Positions 8,792-19,321 of a DNA stretch of 64,000 nucleotides are shown here, in pieces. The notes below the pieces were generated by a model, which saw only the letters and a list, made by a program, of their open reading frames with translations, was not told the origin of the DNA and did no database searches. The DNA lies in contig CP092882.1 of the NCBI GenBank assembly GCA_030710605.1, forward strand, positions 17,604,316-17,668,315, written 5' to 3'. Every line of letters begins with the position of its first letter. Position 1 is the first letter of the stretch. Both the position numbers and the translations under genes were made by a program. This DNA comes from Cordylochernes scorpioides (taxonomy: Eukaryota > Arthropoda > Arachnida > Pseudoscorpiones > Chernetidae).

Positions 8792-9486
8792 CACTCATGG
8801 ACAAAACTTAAGGAAGATTTCCCTTTTAGCATGTATATCGGGATTCAGACAATAACTCTGAAAGATATTGTTGCGTATATGGGCCTGAAAACACCTACAA
8901 CCTCAGCCAATAGATGGCACTTTCACCTATTTCCGGTCTGGAAATAATGTGGGAAGCGCTGACTGCTGTGGTCCTGTTTTCTGGGACTAATGAATGTAAA
9001 TATCCGTTGATATTGGCCCTGGGATGTAAACTAGTGTAATACCCGTTGATTAATATTTGAGTTATTATGTAAGGTGGTTTAATAGTGACAATAAAAGAGG
9101 AATGTTAGAAGTCTTGGTGCAGTTGCTGTTGTGATTCTTTCTCTCCAACACCACAGTCGCTACTCTTCTGGTAAGTCTCTCGTGTCCCCCCACCAGTGGT
9201 AAGGCCAAGAGATACTGCCAGAGGAAAGGAGATCCACTTGAGTTGTGGTTCTCGGAGGTCTTTGGGTGGTCTGCAGGGTGAAGCTGCAGAGGAGAGCAAT
9301 GGAGCCTAAGTAGGTGAACCACGAAGGAGGAAGCGGTTTCGTCGCGAAGAACTGGAGGGGACGCGCGCGCGACAATATTATAGTGACCTTTATTGAAGAC
9401 ACATGAGAAAACCAAGTGTGAAAAAAATTGCCTCTGTCTCTGCAACATCAAAGACTTGCCACTTCCTTATGTTTTGTCCATGAGTG
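8792..9486. mobile_element. mariner-type MITE M1, split by a solo LTR
   Basis: Ends CACTCATGGACAAAACTTAA (8792) and CTTATGTTTTGTCCATGAGT before TA (right end 9486), with TA on each side. The interior is interrupted at 8869-9374 by an LTR. Without the insert the element is about 185 bp, like the other copies. Confidence 0.85.
8869..9374. mobile_element. Solo LTR, 506 bp, in a MITE
   Basis: TGTTGCG at the left and CGCGACA at the right are inverted, TG...CA-ended termini. ATAT flanks both sides (8865-8868, 9375-9378) as a 4-bp target duplication. An AATAAA lies at about 9090 in a tract consistent with LTR polyadenylation. The MITE sequence resumes directly after it. No internal retroviral-type genes are present, so it is a solo LTR left by recombination. 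The superfamily is unknown. Confidence 0.85.
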
Positions 9487-9717
9487 TACTATTAGGTCAA
9501 TGGTATATGGCCATGGAAGGAAGGGGGGCATTATCAACTTATTTTTTCAATGAAAATGCTCAATGAACAGATATTGATATGATATTTATTCCGACAGATG
9601 GCGCAAGCAACTTTTAGTTGCATGATTAGGAGATGCCTTTCTCTTAATTTAAAGTGTGTGTTAAGGAAAATATTTGGGGAACTTAGAATGCCACTTTGAC
9701 ACACACATTGAACTCAC

Positions 9718-9902
9718 CCAGGCTTTTGTAGGCTGGATCTGTGGTGCAGCCGTAGCAATAGTTGTTTTGATGGTAGAGCCGCTCTGTATACACAATGGTC
9801 CTCTCCTGGTAGCGCTTGTGCTTCTTGCGCTGGGTCCTACGTGGAATGGAGACATCTGATTGGTCCCCAGAGGGTGGGCTGGAAGTTCTCTTGGGGCGAC
9901 AC
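9718..9902 (-). CDS. Candidate internal exon, possibly of the MSL1-like gene
   Basis: Minus-strand segment bounded by GTGGTCTAG (acceptor side, exon from 9902) and CCTGG|GTGAGT (donor, last exon base 9718). The 185-bp exon is open in one frame with 1 + 61 codons + 1: CRPKRTSSPPSGDQSDVSIP, then a basic RRTQRKKHKRY, TIVYTERLYHQNNYCYGC and DPAYKSLG. Strong splice sites and a non-repetitive, compositionally normal peptide make it likely to be real. It lies on the same strand between the coiled-coil exon and the PEHE exons, so it may belong to the MSL1-like transcript, but I do not recognise the peptide and the phase link to neighbours is untested. Confidence 0.5.
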
Positions 9903-10512
9903 CTAGACCACAGCCCCAGTGTTGGCCAATGGCACTGGCTACAAGGGTTGACCAACTATGATAGTGAGAGCAGTATGCACACAACTCTCGGGTGTAAATA
10001 TATCAAAACCCCCCACCAGTACAAGTAACATCTCTAACAAGGGCATACAAAGATAACATGTAAAGACAAAGTTGAACTGCTTTTGTACCATGTGCTAAAC
10101 ATACAATATACTTGGAAGAGTAACAGCAATTGTAGTGCATGTGTGAGAGGCTAATGCTCTAATTTTTTATAATTTCAAACTGTGGGTGTGAATAGAAGTA
10201 ATCCTGAAGGGTAAACTAGCTCCCTTACAATGGGGTAGAGCTCCTTGCAAGGCACTAAACACTTTATTGATTACTAGGATTGCATTATTTCCCAGATTTG
10301 ATCTGTACTGTAAATCAACTAGAGTTAACAAGACAAAAAACACTAAGTGTCATGTTCATTATCAAATATAGATTTTTACTCTTAACTTGGTGCATTTTAT
10401 CTATAATCAAAAAGTACAGATTGAGTAATAGTTGACCCACATGATGTCTGGTGATCTCTGATAATGTGGATTTTACAGGAACAAAGATATTTGCATATTG
10501 TAAACATATATA
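9903..10512. other. No gene seen
   Basis: Non-repetitive intron-like sequence, presumably inside the MSL1-like gene. Confidence 0.45.
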
Positions 10513-10656
10513 CAGTTAAACCTGTCTATAGCGCCCAATTTTAAATACGTAGTACGATGCGATTTACATTAAAAGTGACCTGTCTATAGCACCCCCTCTC
10601 TATAGCACCCTATTTTGGTGAGTCCCAAGAGGGGGCGCTATAGACAGGTGTCACTG
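10513..10656. mobile_element. pogo-type MITE P3, 144 bp
   Basis: Terminal repeats CAGTTAAACCTGTCTATAGC and (inverted) GCTATAGACAGGTGTCACTG, flanked by TA on both sides (10511-10512, 10657-10658). A second inner copy of the CTGTCTATAGCACCC motif lies at about 10580-10595. There is no coding capacity. Confidence 0.85.
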
Positions 10657-11028
10657 TATTATTATTATGTATGATTTTTCAGGATACCCTAAAGACCAGC
10701 TTTTTTGGTCATTGAGATACAGCTTGTACCATGAGGGCCAACAGTCCGAAACTATGTATAAGGTTAGCTTTTCTTGATTAATCTAGAAAGGGTATTTGGC
10801 CAATTCTGGAATATTAATTTAAAAAATCAATGATTAGATGACATTTATTCCAACAGATGGCACAAACCATCATCAACTTATAGTTGCATGATCAGGAAAT
10901 GCCTTTTTTTTTTTTTTATTTATCCAACTGATTCCAGAATAATTCAACGTTTTGTACTATTTTCCTCATATATCTACACATCAAATACTACAACAACAAC
11001 AAAAAGCTTTATTAAGACTTTTTGTTGT
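10657..11028. other. No gene seen
   Basis: AT-rich intron-like sequence. The piece near 10843-10895 (ACATTTATTCCAACAGATGG and GCATGATCAGGAAATGCC) resembles 9585-9640 and suggests one more low-copy repeat. Confidence 0.45.
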
Positions 11029-11335
11029 TGCTTATCCCTAGTATACGTGGTACAGGCCATGATAATCATGGTAGGTAGAAGTAGGCGACTGCCTTTTTAC
11101 TGTAAGTGCACCACATGATAACTACACATGTGAAAAGCAGTTCGACTTTGCACTTATAGATATGCCAGAGCCCCATTTGGTTACTTGCACTCCTTGGTGG
11201 GGTTGGACTTTTGAAAGAAGCGGGGGTCCATTGGAGAATTTTTTTAAATTAGAAAAAGTGCCTAATGTGGGAATCGAACCCGGGTCGTAGCGGTCGAAAA
11301 TCAACGGTTTAGACCATCCTTCCACCGACCCCCTA
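11029..11335 (-). mobile_element. tRNA-derived SINE (family S1)
   Basis: Minus-strand head GGGGGTCGGTGGAAGGATGG, box B GGGTTCGATTCCC, body and ATGATTATCATGG palindrome as in the other S1 copies. Confidence 0.86.
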
Positions 11336-11432
11336 TTAAGACCTCTTTTAGTCTTATACAGATTCTCCAGGTATAGAGATGTAGGGCACATGCAGGAAAA
11401 GCAGTAATAATATCAGTAATAAGCAATATATA

Positions 11433-11616
11433 CAGTAGAACCTCCATGAGAGGCCACTCGTGCTAGAGGATACCTCTTTACAAAGGACAGTTTTCATTTG
11501 CAAAATTACCATTTTTACAATTTAGCAACTATCCAGAAAGAGGACACCTCTCCCTAAAGGACACTTTGACTCTGCAATTAGGTGTCCTTTATAGGGAGGT
11601 ATATATAGTTCTACTG
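11433..11616. mobile_element. pogo-type MITE P1, complete
   Basis: CAGTAGAACCTCCATGAGAG at the left and AGTTCTACTG at the right between TA dinucleotides. 184 bp, with the family core TTACCATTTTTACAATTTAG. Confidence 0.85.
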
Positions 11617-11988
11617 TATGTTATTATATCTATACATCAAATACATATCGTAAGAGAAGTGATAATGGTCAAATGGAGACCCACTGGCGATTCTCCACCA
11701 AACTCTGCAGCGCTGGTAGAGACGCCATATTCATTGTACATAGTTTATATAATGCATATTATCTTTTTTTTAAATAGTGCAGACTGTGTACTTTGCATGT
11801 ATTGACAAGATGTCAATAAAATTATTTTAATTGTCATTGTCAAATACATATCGCATCTTGTTTCTCTATTCTTGATTGGCCATAAAATAGGGGATGATAA
11901 CAAATTGTGGTACTATAGTTGTAGAGGAAGAAAGAATAAGGAGTGCAACAAATGCAGCAGTAGGTAGGTAGGAAGAAAGGTAGAATAC

Positions 11989-12113
11989 CTAGAAGTTTCC
12001 TCAGGTTCTACTGGTGGTGACGAGGCATCCCGCAAGTTTTCCAGCTGTTGCTTCAGTTGGATGTATCCCAGTCGGAGCTGTTGATGACACAACCCAACAT
12101 TCTTTACCACTTT
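11989..12113 (-). CDS. Weak candidate exon with a coiled-coil-like peptide
   Basis: The minus-strand frame reads VKNVGLCHQQLRLGYIQL then KQQLENLRDASSPPVEPEET and ends at a possible donor TCTAG|GTATTC (exon end 11989). The LKQQLENL stretch could form a helix continuing a coiled coil. The acceptor (CTTTAAAG near 12114) is poor and its phase does not fit directly after the exon at 13749-14054, so another exon would have to lie between. It may be chance. Confidence 0.3.
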
Positions 12114-12329
12114 AAAGTGTGCAGTTTACATCTACAACATGAATAGAGTAGGTTGGTTCATGAGAGACTGCCTAGAAAAAAACATGGGCTAGCTACTCTT
12201 GGTTTCTTCTGAAGATTGTTTTAGTTGGAGGTAGGATTATAAAGGTTATTTTACGTTCTCTTACAATGGGGGGCCTCATCTGGTGAGTGTAAAGATGGGT
12301 TGAATGGATTAAGTAATCTTTAGAATTGA

Positions 12330-12485
12330 TAAGGTACAATTTGGATTAGAGATTAGAAACATAAGGTAACATAACCAAATCCAAATAAATAAATAGTGTG
12401 TGACGTTTCAATAACAACGCTGGTTACCGAAACATCACAAACATTTCGTTAATTTGGATTTGGTCTTGTTACCTTATGTTTCAAG
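12330..12485. repeat. Hairpin family A, short copy
   Basis: GATAAGGTACAATTTGGATT left end, TGTGACGTTTCAATAACAAC / GTTACCGAAACATCACA arms, and TTGGTCTTGTTACCTTATGT at the right. Confidence 0.75.
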
Positions 12486-12860
12486 TCTTGGGAAGAAGAA
12501 TGAGGCCTCTGTGTTGAAGATCATCAGAAAAAGATAAAAGGATTGGATGGGATTAAGAGAAAATAGATTTATAAAGGAAAATTTTAGTAGGTAAAATTGC
12601 TTGAAAGAGAGAATGAATGGAAGAAGAAAAATTGGTCTGATGGACATAATGGGAAAAACTAAGAATAAAAAAAGATAAGAACGTCAAGATGGAAAATCAT
12701 GGTGTCACTAGGGACCAAGAACCTGCTCAAGTGCTGAGTAATTATTGACTCTGTTCAGATTATTATAAAAAAAAAAATTGTTACCAAAACATCATAATAG
12801 CATTTTTTATAATTGTTTTTGCCATTCTTTCTTTTTAACTCAAATTCTAATGTACATTTT
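12486..12860. other. No gene seen
   Basis: A-rich sequence with no clear exon. A short CCAAAACATCA piece near 12783 is a hairpin-family-A scrap. Confidence 0.45.
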
Positions 12861-12864
12861 AAAG

Positions 12865-13100
12865 TAATTTATAAACAAAAGGTAATAAGACCAAATCCAA
12901 ATAATTAAATAGTGTGTTACGTTTCAGTAACAGAGTTATTACCATCTTCAGACAAAAGTACTGAATGGTATAAGACCAAATCTAAATAAATAATAGTGTG
13001 TGACATTTTGGGCCGAAACGTCACACACTATCTATTTGGATTTGGTCTTATTTACCTTATGTTTATAATCTATAATCCAAATTGTGCCTCATCATAAAGT
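12865..13100. repeat. Hairpin family A, tandem or nested copies
   Basis: Left arm 12873-12965 (ATAAGACCAAATCCAAATAA, GTTACGTTTCAGTAACAGAG, CATCTTCAGACAAAAGTACT), followed by another partial left arm and a right arm ending at AATCCAAATTGTGCCTCATC. Confidence 0.72.
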
Positions 13101-13393
13101 AATTTATTAATTGAAGCTTTTTTCCCCCTCAAGACACTAATTAACCCTCCTGGCTTCTTATTTACCATTCTGACTTCAATATATAATGTGACATTTTAAA
13201 AAGTGTTTAAATTGTAATATGTAAAAAAAAAAAACTTTTTCAAAATAATGATTTTTCATTATTATATTTATTATGGAATACAATGAGTATAGGAAAATGT
13301 GTATGAACTCATATTATAATTATAATTCTGTGATATACACATTTCTATTTTTCATTATCTAGAATATATGAAAGCACACACATATTTTATTTT

Positions 13394-13424
<31 letters not shown>

Positions 13425-13748
13425 TATATTAACATACATTTTTACAAATAAAAACAGTCAGTAAATTAGATCTTAAATAAATATAGTTCTCAAATACAAA
13501 TATATTTTTAAAAATTGGCAACACTGTCATTTAAATATAAATGTAAACAAATGCTCTTTTATAATTTAAATCTTCTGCAATAAAGGTAAGATATCATTTA
13601 AAACCATAGATTATACTAAACGTAAGTATTCACATTAAAAGCTATTTATTAAAATAATGTCAACATTGTATTTCATTATTGCTATATATTAGGCCTAAAA
13701 TTTAAAAAATTACACGATTAAAATTGAACCTAACGTAGGCAGGCTTAC
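13101..13748. other. Intron sequence, AT-rich, with a (TA)n tract
   Basis: Lies immediately downstream (minus strand) of the MSL1-like first exon. A (TA)n microsatellite occupies about 13403-13425. Nothing else is recognised. Confidence 0.5.
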
Positions 13749-14054
13749 CGCATCTCGTTCTTTAATAACCTCACACAATTGCTTGTCATTCTTCATTAAT
13801 TGTTCGTCATGGACTTGAATAAGATCCAATTGACTTAAAATTAGTTTAATGCTACATATATGTGAGGGAGGCATGTTGACAATGTCAAAACTTGAAGAAC
13901 GATTTTCAAGTTTTTTAGCATTTGATTTATTTTCATTCGACCATGATTGATTAGGCTTATTATGAGTAGAGCAAGATGAAGTTACTATTATTTTTTCTTT
14001 AGGATATTTTGGAATTATACTTTCGACTGTTTGGGAACGGGTAATATGTGACAT
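13749..14054 (-). CDS. MSL1-like protein, first coding exon with coiled coil
   Basis: The ATG (14054-14052) opens 102 codons that end in phase 0 at GATGCG|GTAAGC, a good donor. The first 60 residues are polar and Ser/Lys-rich. Residues about 68-102 (IKLILSQLDLIQVHDEQLMK, then NDKQLCEVIKERDA) form a heptad pattern resembling the MSL1 coiled coil (LxxLLLHQLDLIxxQxxxLxxKxxxI...ERD), which in known MSL1 proteins mediates dimerisation and MSL2 binding. The PEHE exons at 2398-2657 on the same strand supply the expected C-terminal domain. Upstream, 14055-14120 is richer in CpG (GCGGCGCACG) than its surroundings, as would suit a promoter. About 11 kb of intron, mostly repeats, separates the two ends. 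The call rests on motif resemblance only. Confidence 0.68.
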
Positions 14055-14120
14055 ATTCAATTGGCGAAGTGACAAATATCGCGGCGCACGCCCCGTAGAG
14101 CATCTTCACGTGCAGCCGAA

Positions 14121-14961
14121 ACAAAACATTGAAAATATATTTATAATTCCTTTAAATTCAAATTAGAGGTATTGCCCTTTAGTATTGGGGCGCTCAAGTA
14201 TGATATAATTGCCAAATATTTACTACGCTTCTCGGGCTTTTTCACTAGAACAGAGTTACTAATATATTTTTTAAAATAATTAAAAATGCGTGTGTATTTT
14301 TAAATCAAAATTACTAGGTTGATGTTATGCCAGAACCTTCTTAGGGATCACCAACTTGAGTCCAGTATCCCTATAAAATCTCCCAAGAAATAAATCTGCA
14401 TAGCGCCACATCATGAATTGGACTTCCACTGACATTGTAAATAAACCAAGAATATTTATAAGTTAGAAGGACAGCCCAGGTAGTTGGTGAATTCTGTACG
14501 CTCCAGGAACCTGTGTTAACTAAATTGATAATGATAATAATTTTTTAAAGGCCAGATTTATATACAATAACACTTTTGAAGTTACCTCTAAGGATGAAGC
14601 GCTAAAAATAAATATAGTGAGATAGGTGCCACCAAAATTCACTGGAAAGTGGTGTAAAGGAATATAATATCACATTTTATGATTAATTTATAAAGATACA
14701 CTTTAATTCTCGTTTCATTCATAAAAGTGAGTTGCATAATTTATGATAATATCTGAGTCAGTAGATATATACCTTGTATTTTCTAACATTAAGTATCAAT
14801 TTGCATGCTGATTTGGATAAAATTAAAATATTGACGCAGAACATGCAATGCCTTTAATCAGTATTTCTTTTTAACTACTTTCTGGTGGATTTAAATTTTC
14901 AAACAACCTGTATGAAAGACTCAATAAATTAAATATAACTGTTTCTCTTGGATTTGGTATC
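14121..14961. other. No gene seen
   Basis: AT-rich sequence upstream of the MSL1-like first exon, ending at the gypsy target site. Confidence 0.5.
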
Positions 14962-14966
14962 ACTTT

Positions 14967-15132
14967 TGTTTGATTTGTTAGTGTCTTGTACAAAACAACA
15001 AACAACTAACCTATCATGAAGACGTAACTTTATTAAGTTTTTCTTTTAAGTAATATATGGTCTTACATATCTTACATGAACCAAAACATTGACTTGTGAT
15101 GATGATATATTCAATCACTGAATAACCTAACA
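14967..15132 (-). repeat. 3' LTR of the complete gypsy element
   Basis: 166 bp, TGTTAGG...CAAACA on the minus strand. No difference from 19322-19487 was seen by eye. Confidence 0.95.
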
Positions 15133-15147
15133 TCTTCCCTTTTTTTA

Positions 15148-18100
15148 CTAGTCTTTAAATCTACTTGGTTTTTTCACCAGTCGACCTGATCTGGTTCTAG
15201 TCTCTGATGCAGCATTCTCAGGTTCACTTACCGTGGGGCTGTCACTCTTTGATTGGATTCTGCATTCGGTAGTTTCAATTCGGGTTCTTTTCACAATGTT
15301 GTCTCCTCCTGCTGATGAAGTAGATGGTAAGCAATTTGATACAGTTTGTTCTTGATCAATGCTTTCTTTTCTTCCTTCTTCTTGATTGTTTGTAGATTTT
15401 TGATTTGCTGAAGCCTGTTGTGGTTTAATCCAGGTTCTATTTCTTCTGTAGGTTCTACCATGAATATTCACATCATAGGATCTTGTGTTGTGTTCATTTG
15501 TGATGTTAGCTTTGGACCATGATGGGGTGGTATTGGGTGTTCTGACATACACTTCTTGTCCTATGTCTAAGTCTGGTAAATTTTTAGATTTTCTATCATA
15601 GTAGTATTTTGCCTGTTGTCTTTTGATGGATATTTTATCTGGAATATTTTCTGGAATTGATGGTTTAAGTAAATTTGGGTGAATTGGCAGTATAGCTCTA
15701 GTTCTTCTAGACATGATTCTTTGTACTGGGCTTGAATCTATGTCTATAGTGGGTGTATTTCTCCAATTTAACAAATTTTGCCAAAAATCACTATTTTCTT
15801 GTTTAGATTTCTTCAGTAAGTTTTTGGCTATTTTAACTGCCGCTTCAGCTTTTCCATTTCCCTGACTGTGAAGTGGTGATGATGTAGAATGTTGAAATTG
15901 CCATTCTTTGCTGAATTTTTGGAATTCAGTCGATGTAAATTGCCTTCCATTGTCTGAGACTATAGTTTGAGGAATTCCATATCTGCTGAATTGTCTTTTG
16001 CAGCATTCAATTATGTATTCAGATGTTGTATTTTCTAGGCATTCAACTTCAAAAAAATCTGAGTAATGATCCACTATTATTAAGTAATTCTGTTTGAAGA
16101 TTTCGAATATATCAAGAGATATTCTTTCCCAGGGATAATTTGGAATTTTGTGAGATTTCATTGGTTCTCTCACTTGATTCTGTGAATTTGATAGACAAAT
16201 AGAACAATCTTCAATTTCTTGCCCTATTTGTGCATTCATTCCTGGCCAAAAGATATTGTCTCTTGCTCTTCGCATACTTGAATTAATTCCAATATGTCCT
16301 TGATGGGTTTTTATTATCATCTCTTTTCTTAATTTATTTGGAATTACAATTCTATCATTCTTTAGTATGATTCCATCTTGAACTGTTAATTCTTCTCTAA
16401 AATTCCAATATTCTCTGGTTAGCATTGAAGTTTGATTTTTATTTGGTGGCCATCCATTTAGAATAAGTTTCTTCACTTCACACAGAATAGGATCAGATGA
16501 TGTTTCTTCTCTAATTCTCAGGACAGTGTCACTGCATACACTTAATGTTTCCATAACATTGACTGTGGCAATTTCTTTGTAAATGATGTCAATGGGATAC
16601 ACATCATATTTCAGATTTTCATTCCTTACATCTTTGATGCAAGCTCTTGAAAAGATGTCCGCCAAGTGCATTTGAGATCCTTGGACATGTTCTAGTTCTA
16701 AGTTATATCTTTGCAGTCTTAAAAGCATTCTTTGGAGTCTTTGTGGCGCTTTAAGGATAGATTTCTTAAATATTGACAAAAGAGGCTTGTGATCAGTTTG
16801 CACAATCACTTGACATTTGCCCAAAATGTACTGATGAAATCTTTCGCATGCAAAAACAATTGCAAGACATTCTTTTTCTATCTGAGCATAGTTTTGCTCA
16901 GTCTTGCTTAGACTTCTAGATGCAAAAATTATTGGCTGGCTTTCTTGTAGTAGGGTAGCTCCAAGTCCATGTTTACTTGCATCGCATTGTATAGCTATAG
17001 ATTTGTCCGCATCAAAATATCTTAAAATTGGTGCTTTTGAGGCTAGATCTTTGATTTGTTCAAATGCAGCTTGATGATTCTTGCTCCATGACCATGTTGA
17101 ATTTTTCATTGTCAATTTTCTCAAAGGTTCACTAATCATTGAAATATTTGGCATGAATTTACATAGGTATGTTGCAAAACCAAGGAAACTTTTGAGTTCT
17201 GTTATACTTTCTGGATGAGGCATTTCTTTTAAGGCTTTAACTTTTTCTGGATCTGGCTTTAATCCATGTGGAGTTATTATATGTCCTAGATATTTTACTT
17301 CTTTTAGTCTGAGCTTGACTTTATTGATGTTGAATTTCAAATTAGCTTGTCTGGCTGTCTTGAAAAGATTTTCAAGATTTCTATCATGATCCTTCAGTGC
17401 TTCTTCATATGAGTCACCTTTTCCCAAAATCAGAATGTCATCAGCTATTATTTCAATTCCTTCAAGACCTTGGAAGATTTCATAGAGTCTTCTTTGGTAT
17501 TCTTCAGAAGCAGTCTTTAATCCAAATGGCATTCGAAGAAATTTGTATCTTCCAAAGGGAGTCCAGAATGTTGTAAGGTTCGATGATTCATCAGAGAGCT
17601 TCACATTCCAAAAACCATCTTTAGTGTCCACTACTGTGAATATTTTGGCATTTTGAAGATTTGGTATTATTTCCTCAATTGTCGGTATTGGGTATTCAGC
17701 TCTTTTCAAGGCGACATTTAATTCTCGAGGATCAATGCATATTCTTAACTTCTTAGTTGACTTTACTAGTACTAGATTGCTAATCCAGTCTGTTGGATAA
17801 TCAACTTTGGCAATGATATTTTTCTTTTCCATGTCAATCAATTTTTCTTTTAATTCTTTTCTTAAGGTAATAGGTACTCTTCTAGGTGCTTGCTTGATGG
17901 GTTTGATTGTAGGATCTGTTTCTAGTTTGTATTCCCCTTGTAAGCATCCAATGCCTTCAAATATGTCTTTATATTTATCTAGAAGGTTATTTTGTTTTGT
18001 CCATGTGGATTCAATTTTGCATAAGTCAGCTTTAATTTCTATTAAATTCAATTTCTGGCAAGTTTCAGCACTTAGAATAGGTTTTTCCCAATGATCTATC

Positions 18101-19200
18101 ACTTGGAACACTATAGGATGTTGCTTGCTTTGGTGGGAACAGTTGATTTTGATTTGTCCTCTTGGCTTTAATATTTCTCCTCCATAGCATCTTAGTTTGA
18201 TGTAGCTTGGTTTAAGAGAAGGATTGCCATCTTGCATGATTTTGCATAAATCTGCAAAATTTAAAACATTGACAGTTGCTCCTGTATCTATTTGGCAAAT
18301 TATGCTTTCCTTGTATCCATTCAATTCTAATTCTAATTTAGTCATCAATTTTCTAGCAGAAATTTCTGAGACGTATTCTAAAGAATAACAATCTTCTTGT
18401 TCATCATTGGAGTTTTGAGATTCAAGGCTTTGAACTGTTCTCATTCTGGATTTGCAAACTTTTGCCCAATGATTCTTTTTGTTACACTTTCTGCAGGTTT
18501 GATTCCATGCAGGGCATTTTTGTCTGTTGTGCTCATGGAATGTTGCACAATATCTACAAAGAATGTTCTTTTTCATTTTATTTGGTTCATGACTTGATTT
18601 TTTATTTTGATTGACTGTTTTCTTTCTTATATTCAATTTGTTCACCTCCTCTTGAGTGTTTTTAGTTAAGTTTTCAATTTGTTTGTTAGCGCTTTCATTA
18701 GCCTTACACACATCAATGGCTTTTTGCAATGTTAGTTGAGGATCACTGATCAGCTGTCTTTTGGTTTGCTTGTCAATTATTCCCAAAACTAACCTATCCC
18801 TGATCATTTCTTCAGTCATTGCACCATAATTGCATGTGGAAGACAATTTTCTTAATCTACAAATATATTGTTCAATACTTTCATTTGTTTCTTGATTTGT
18901 TTGGTTGAAAATTGATCTTTCATAAATAATGTTAATTTTTGGTGTAAAATGCTGAGTCAATGCATTTATTATCTCATCTGAGTTATTTCTTTGTTCATCT
19001 GAAAGATCGAGATGTTCAAATATATTATAAGCTTCTTTGCCTATAATAGACAATAAGGTTGCAACTTTTAATTTGTCTTCTTTATTGTCCAACCCTGTTG
19101 CTATTGAAAAGTTACGCCAATGCGATTTGAAATATCTCCAGTTTTCTTCTATATTTCCTCTGAAATTAACTGGTTCAGGTGGCGGTATTTGTAAATACAT
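15148..19200 (-). CDS. Ty3/gypsy Gag-Pol polyprotein, 1350 aa, intact
   Basis: A single frame carries everything needed for retrotransposition. Residues 1-200 are gag/capsid-like. About 214-251 hold two zinc knuckles (CRYC...; CRKCNKKNHWAKVC is a CX2CX4HX4C type). The aspartic protease active site DTGATVNVL lies near 302. Reverse transcriptase spans about 425-660, with LRICIDPRELN, FGLKTASEEYQ and catalytic ADDI near 590 (Ala instead of the usual Tyr/Val before DD). RNase H begins at QCDASKHGLGA near 738. Integrase has an HHCC finger (HQGH...CSIC, about 965-1001) and the D-D-E core (DIFEI, SDNGRQF, GNGKAEAAV, about 1030-1116), with a C-terminal tail ending in RTRSGRLVKKPSR. No frameshift separates gag and pol. 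The start is the ATG at 19200, about 120 bp inside the 5' LTR. Confidence 0.96.
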   Translation of the reverse strand: MYLQIPPPEPVNFRGNIEENWRYFKSHWRNFSIATGLDNKEDKLKVATLLSIIGKEAYNIFEHLDLSDEQRNNSDEIINALTQHFTPKINIIYERSIFNQTNQETNESIEQYICRLRKLSSTCNYGAMTEEMIRDRLVLGIIDKQTKRQLISDPQLTLQKAIDVCKANESANKQIENLTKNTQEEVNKLNIRKKTVNQNKKSSHEPNKMKKNILCRYCATFHEHNRQKCPAWNQTCRKCNKKNHWAKVCKSRMRTVQSLESQNSNDEQEDCYSLEYVSEISARKLMTKLELELNGYKESIICQIDTGATVNVLNFADLCKIMQDGNPSLKPSYIKLRCYGGEILKPRGQIKINCSHQSKQHPIVFQVIDHWEKPILSAETCQKLNLIEIKADLCKIESTWTKQNNLLDKYKDIFEGIGCLQGEYKLETDPTIKPIKQAPRRVPITLRKELKEKLIDMEKKNIIAKVDYPTDWISNLVLVKSTKKLRICIDPRELNVALKRAEYPIPTIEEIIPNLQNAKIFTVVDTKDGFWNVKLSDESSNLTTFWTPFGRYKFLRMPFGLKTASEEYQRRLYEIFQGLEGIEIIADDILILGKGDSYEEALKDHDRNLENLFKTARQANLKFNINKVKLRLKEVKYLGHIITPHGLKPDPEKVKALKEMPHPESITELKSFLGFATYLCKFMPNISMISEPLRKLTMKNSTWSWSKNHQAAFEQIKDLASKAPILRYFDADKSIAIQCDASKHGLGATLLQESQPIIFASRSLSKTEQNYAQIEKECLAIVFACERFHQYILGKCQVIVQTDHKPLLSIFKKSILKAPQRLQRMLLRLQRYNLELEHVQGSQMHLADIFSRACIKDVRNENLKYDVYPIDIIYKEIATVNVMETLSVCSDTVLRIREETSSDPILCEVKKLILNGWPPNKNQTSMLTREYWNFREELTVQDGIILKNDRIVIPNKLRKEMIIKTHQGHIGINSSMRRARDNIFWPGMNAQIGQEIEDCSICLSNSQNQVREPMKSHKIPNYPWERISLDIFEIFKQNYLIIVDHYSDFFEVECLENTTSEYIIECCKRQFSRYGIPQTIVSDNGRQFTSTEFQKFSKEWQFQHSTSSPLHSQGNGKAEAAVKIAKNLLKKSKQENSDFWQNLLNWRNTPTIDIDSSPVQRIMSRRTRAILPIHPNLLKPSIPENIPDKISIKRQQAKYYYDRKSKNLPDLDIGQEVYVRTPNTTPSWSKANITNEHNTRSYDVNIHGRTYRRNRTWIKPQQASANQKSTNNQEEGRKESIDQEQTVSNCLPSTSSAGGDNIVKRTRIETTECRIQSKSDSPTVSEPENAASETRTRSGRLVKKPSRFKD

Positions 19201-19321
19201 ATTTTTTTGTCTATTTAGTATACGATAAGGCTTATTTATTATTTTTTTAGTCTTAACGTAAAATTGGACTTACCGCGATATTTTTTTTTTCGTTTGTTTT
19301 CAAATCACTTTTCTGACACCA

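Noticed and set aside
9065..9451. 128-residue minus-strand frame
   Set aside because: It lies across a solo LTR and its MITE host; there is no splice support or domain.
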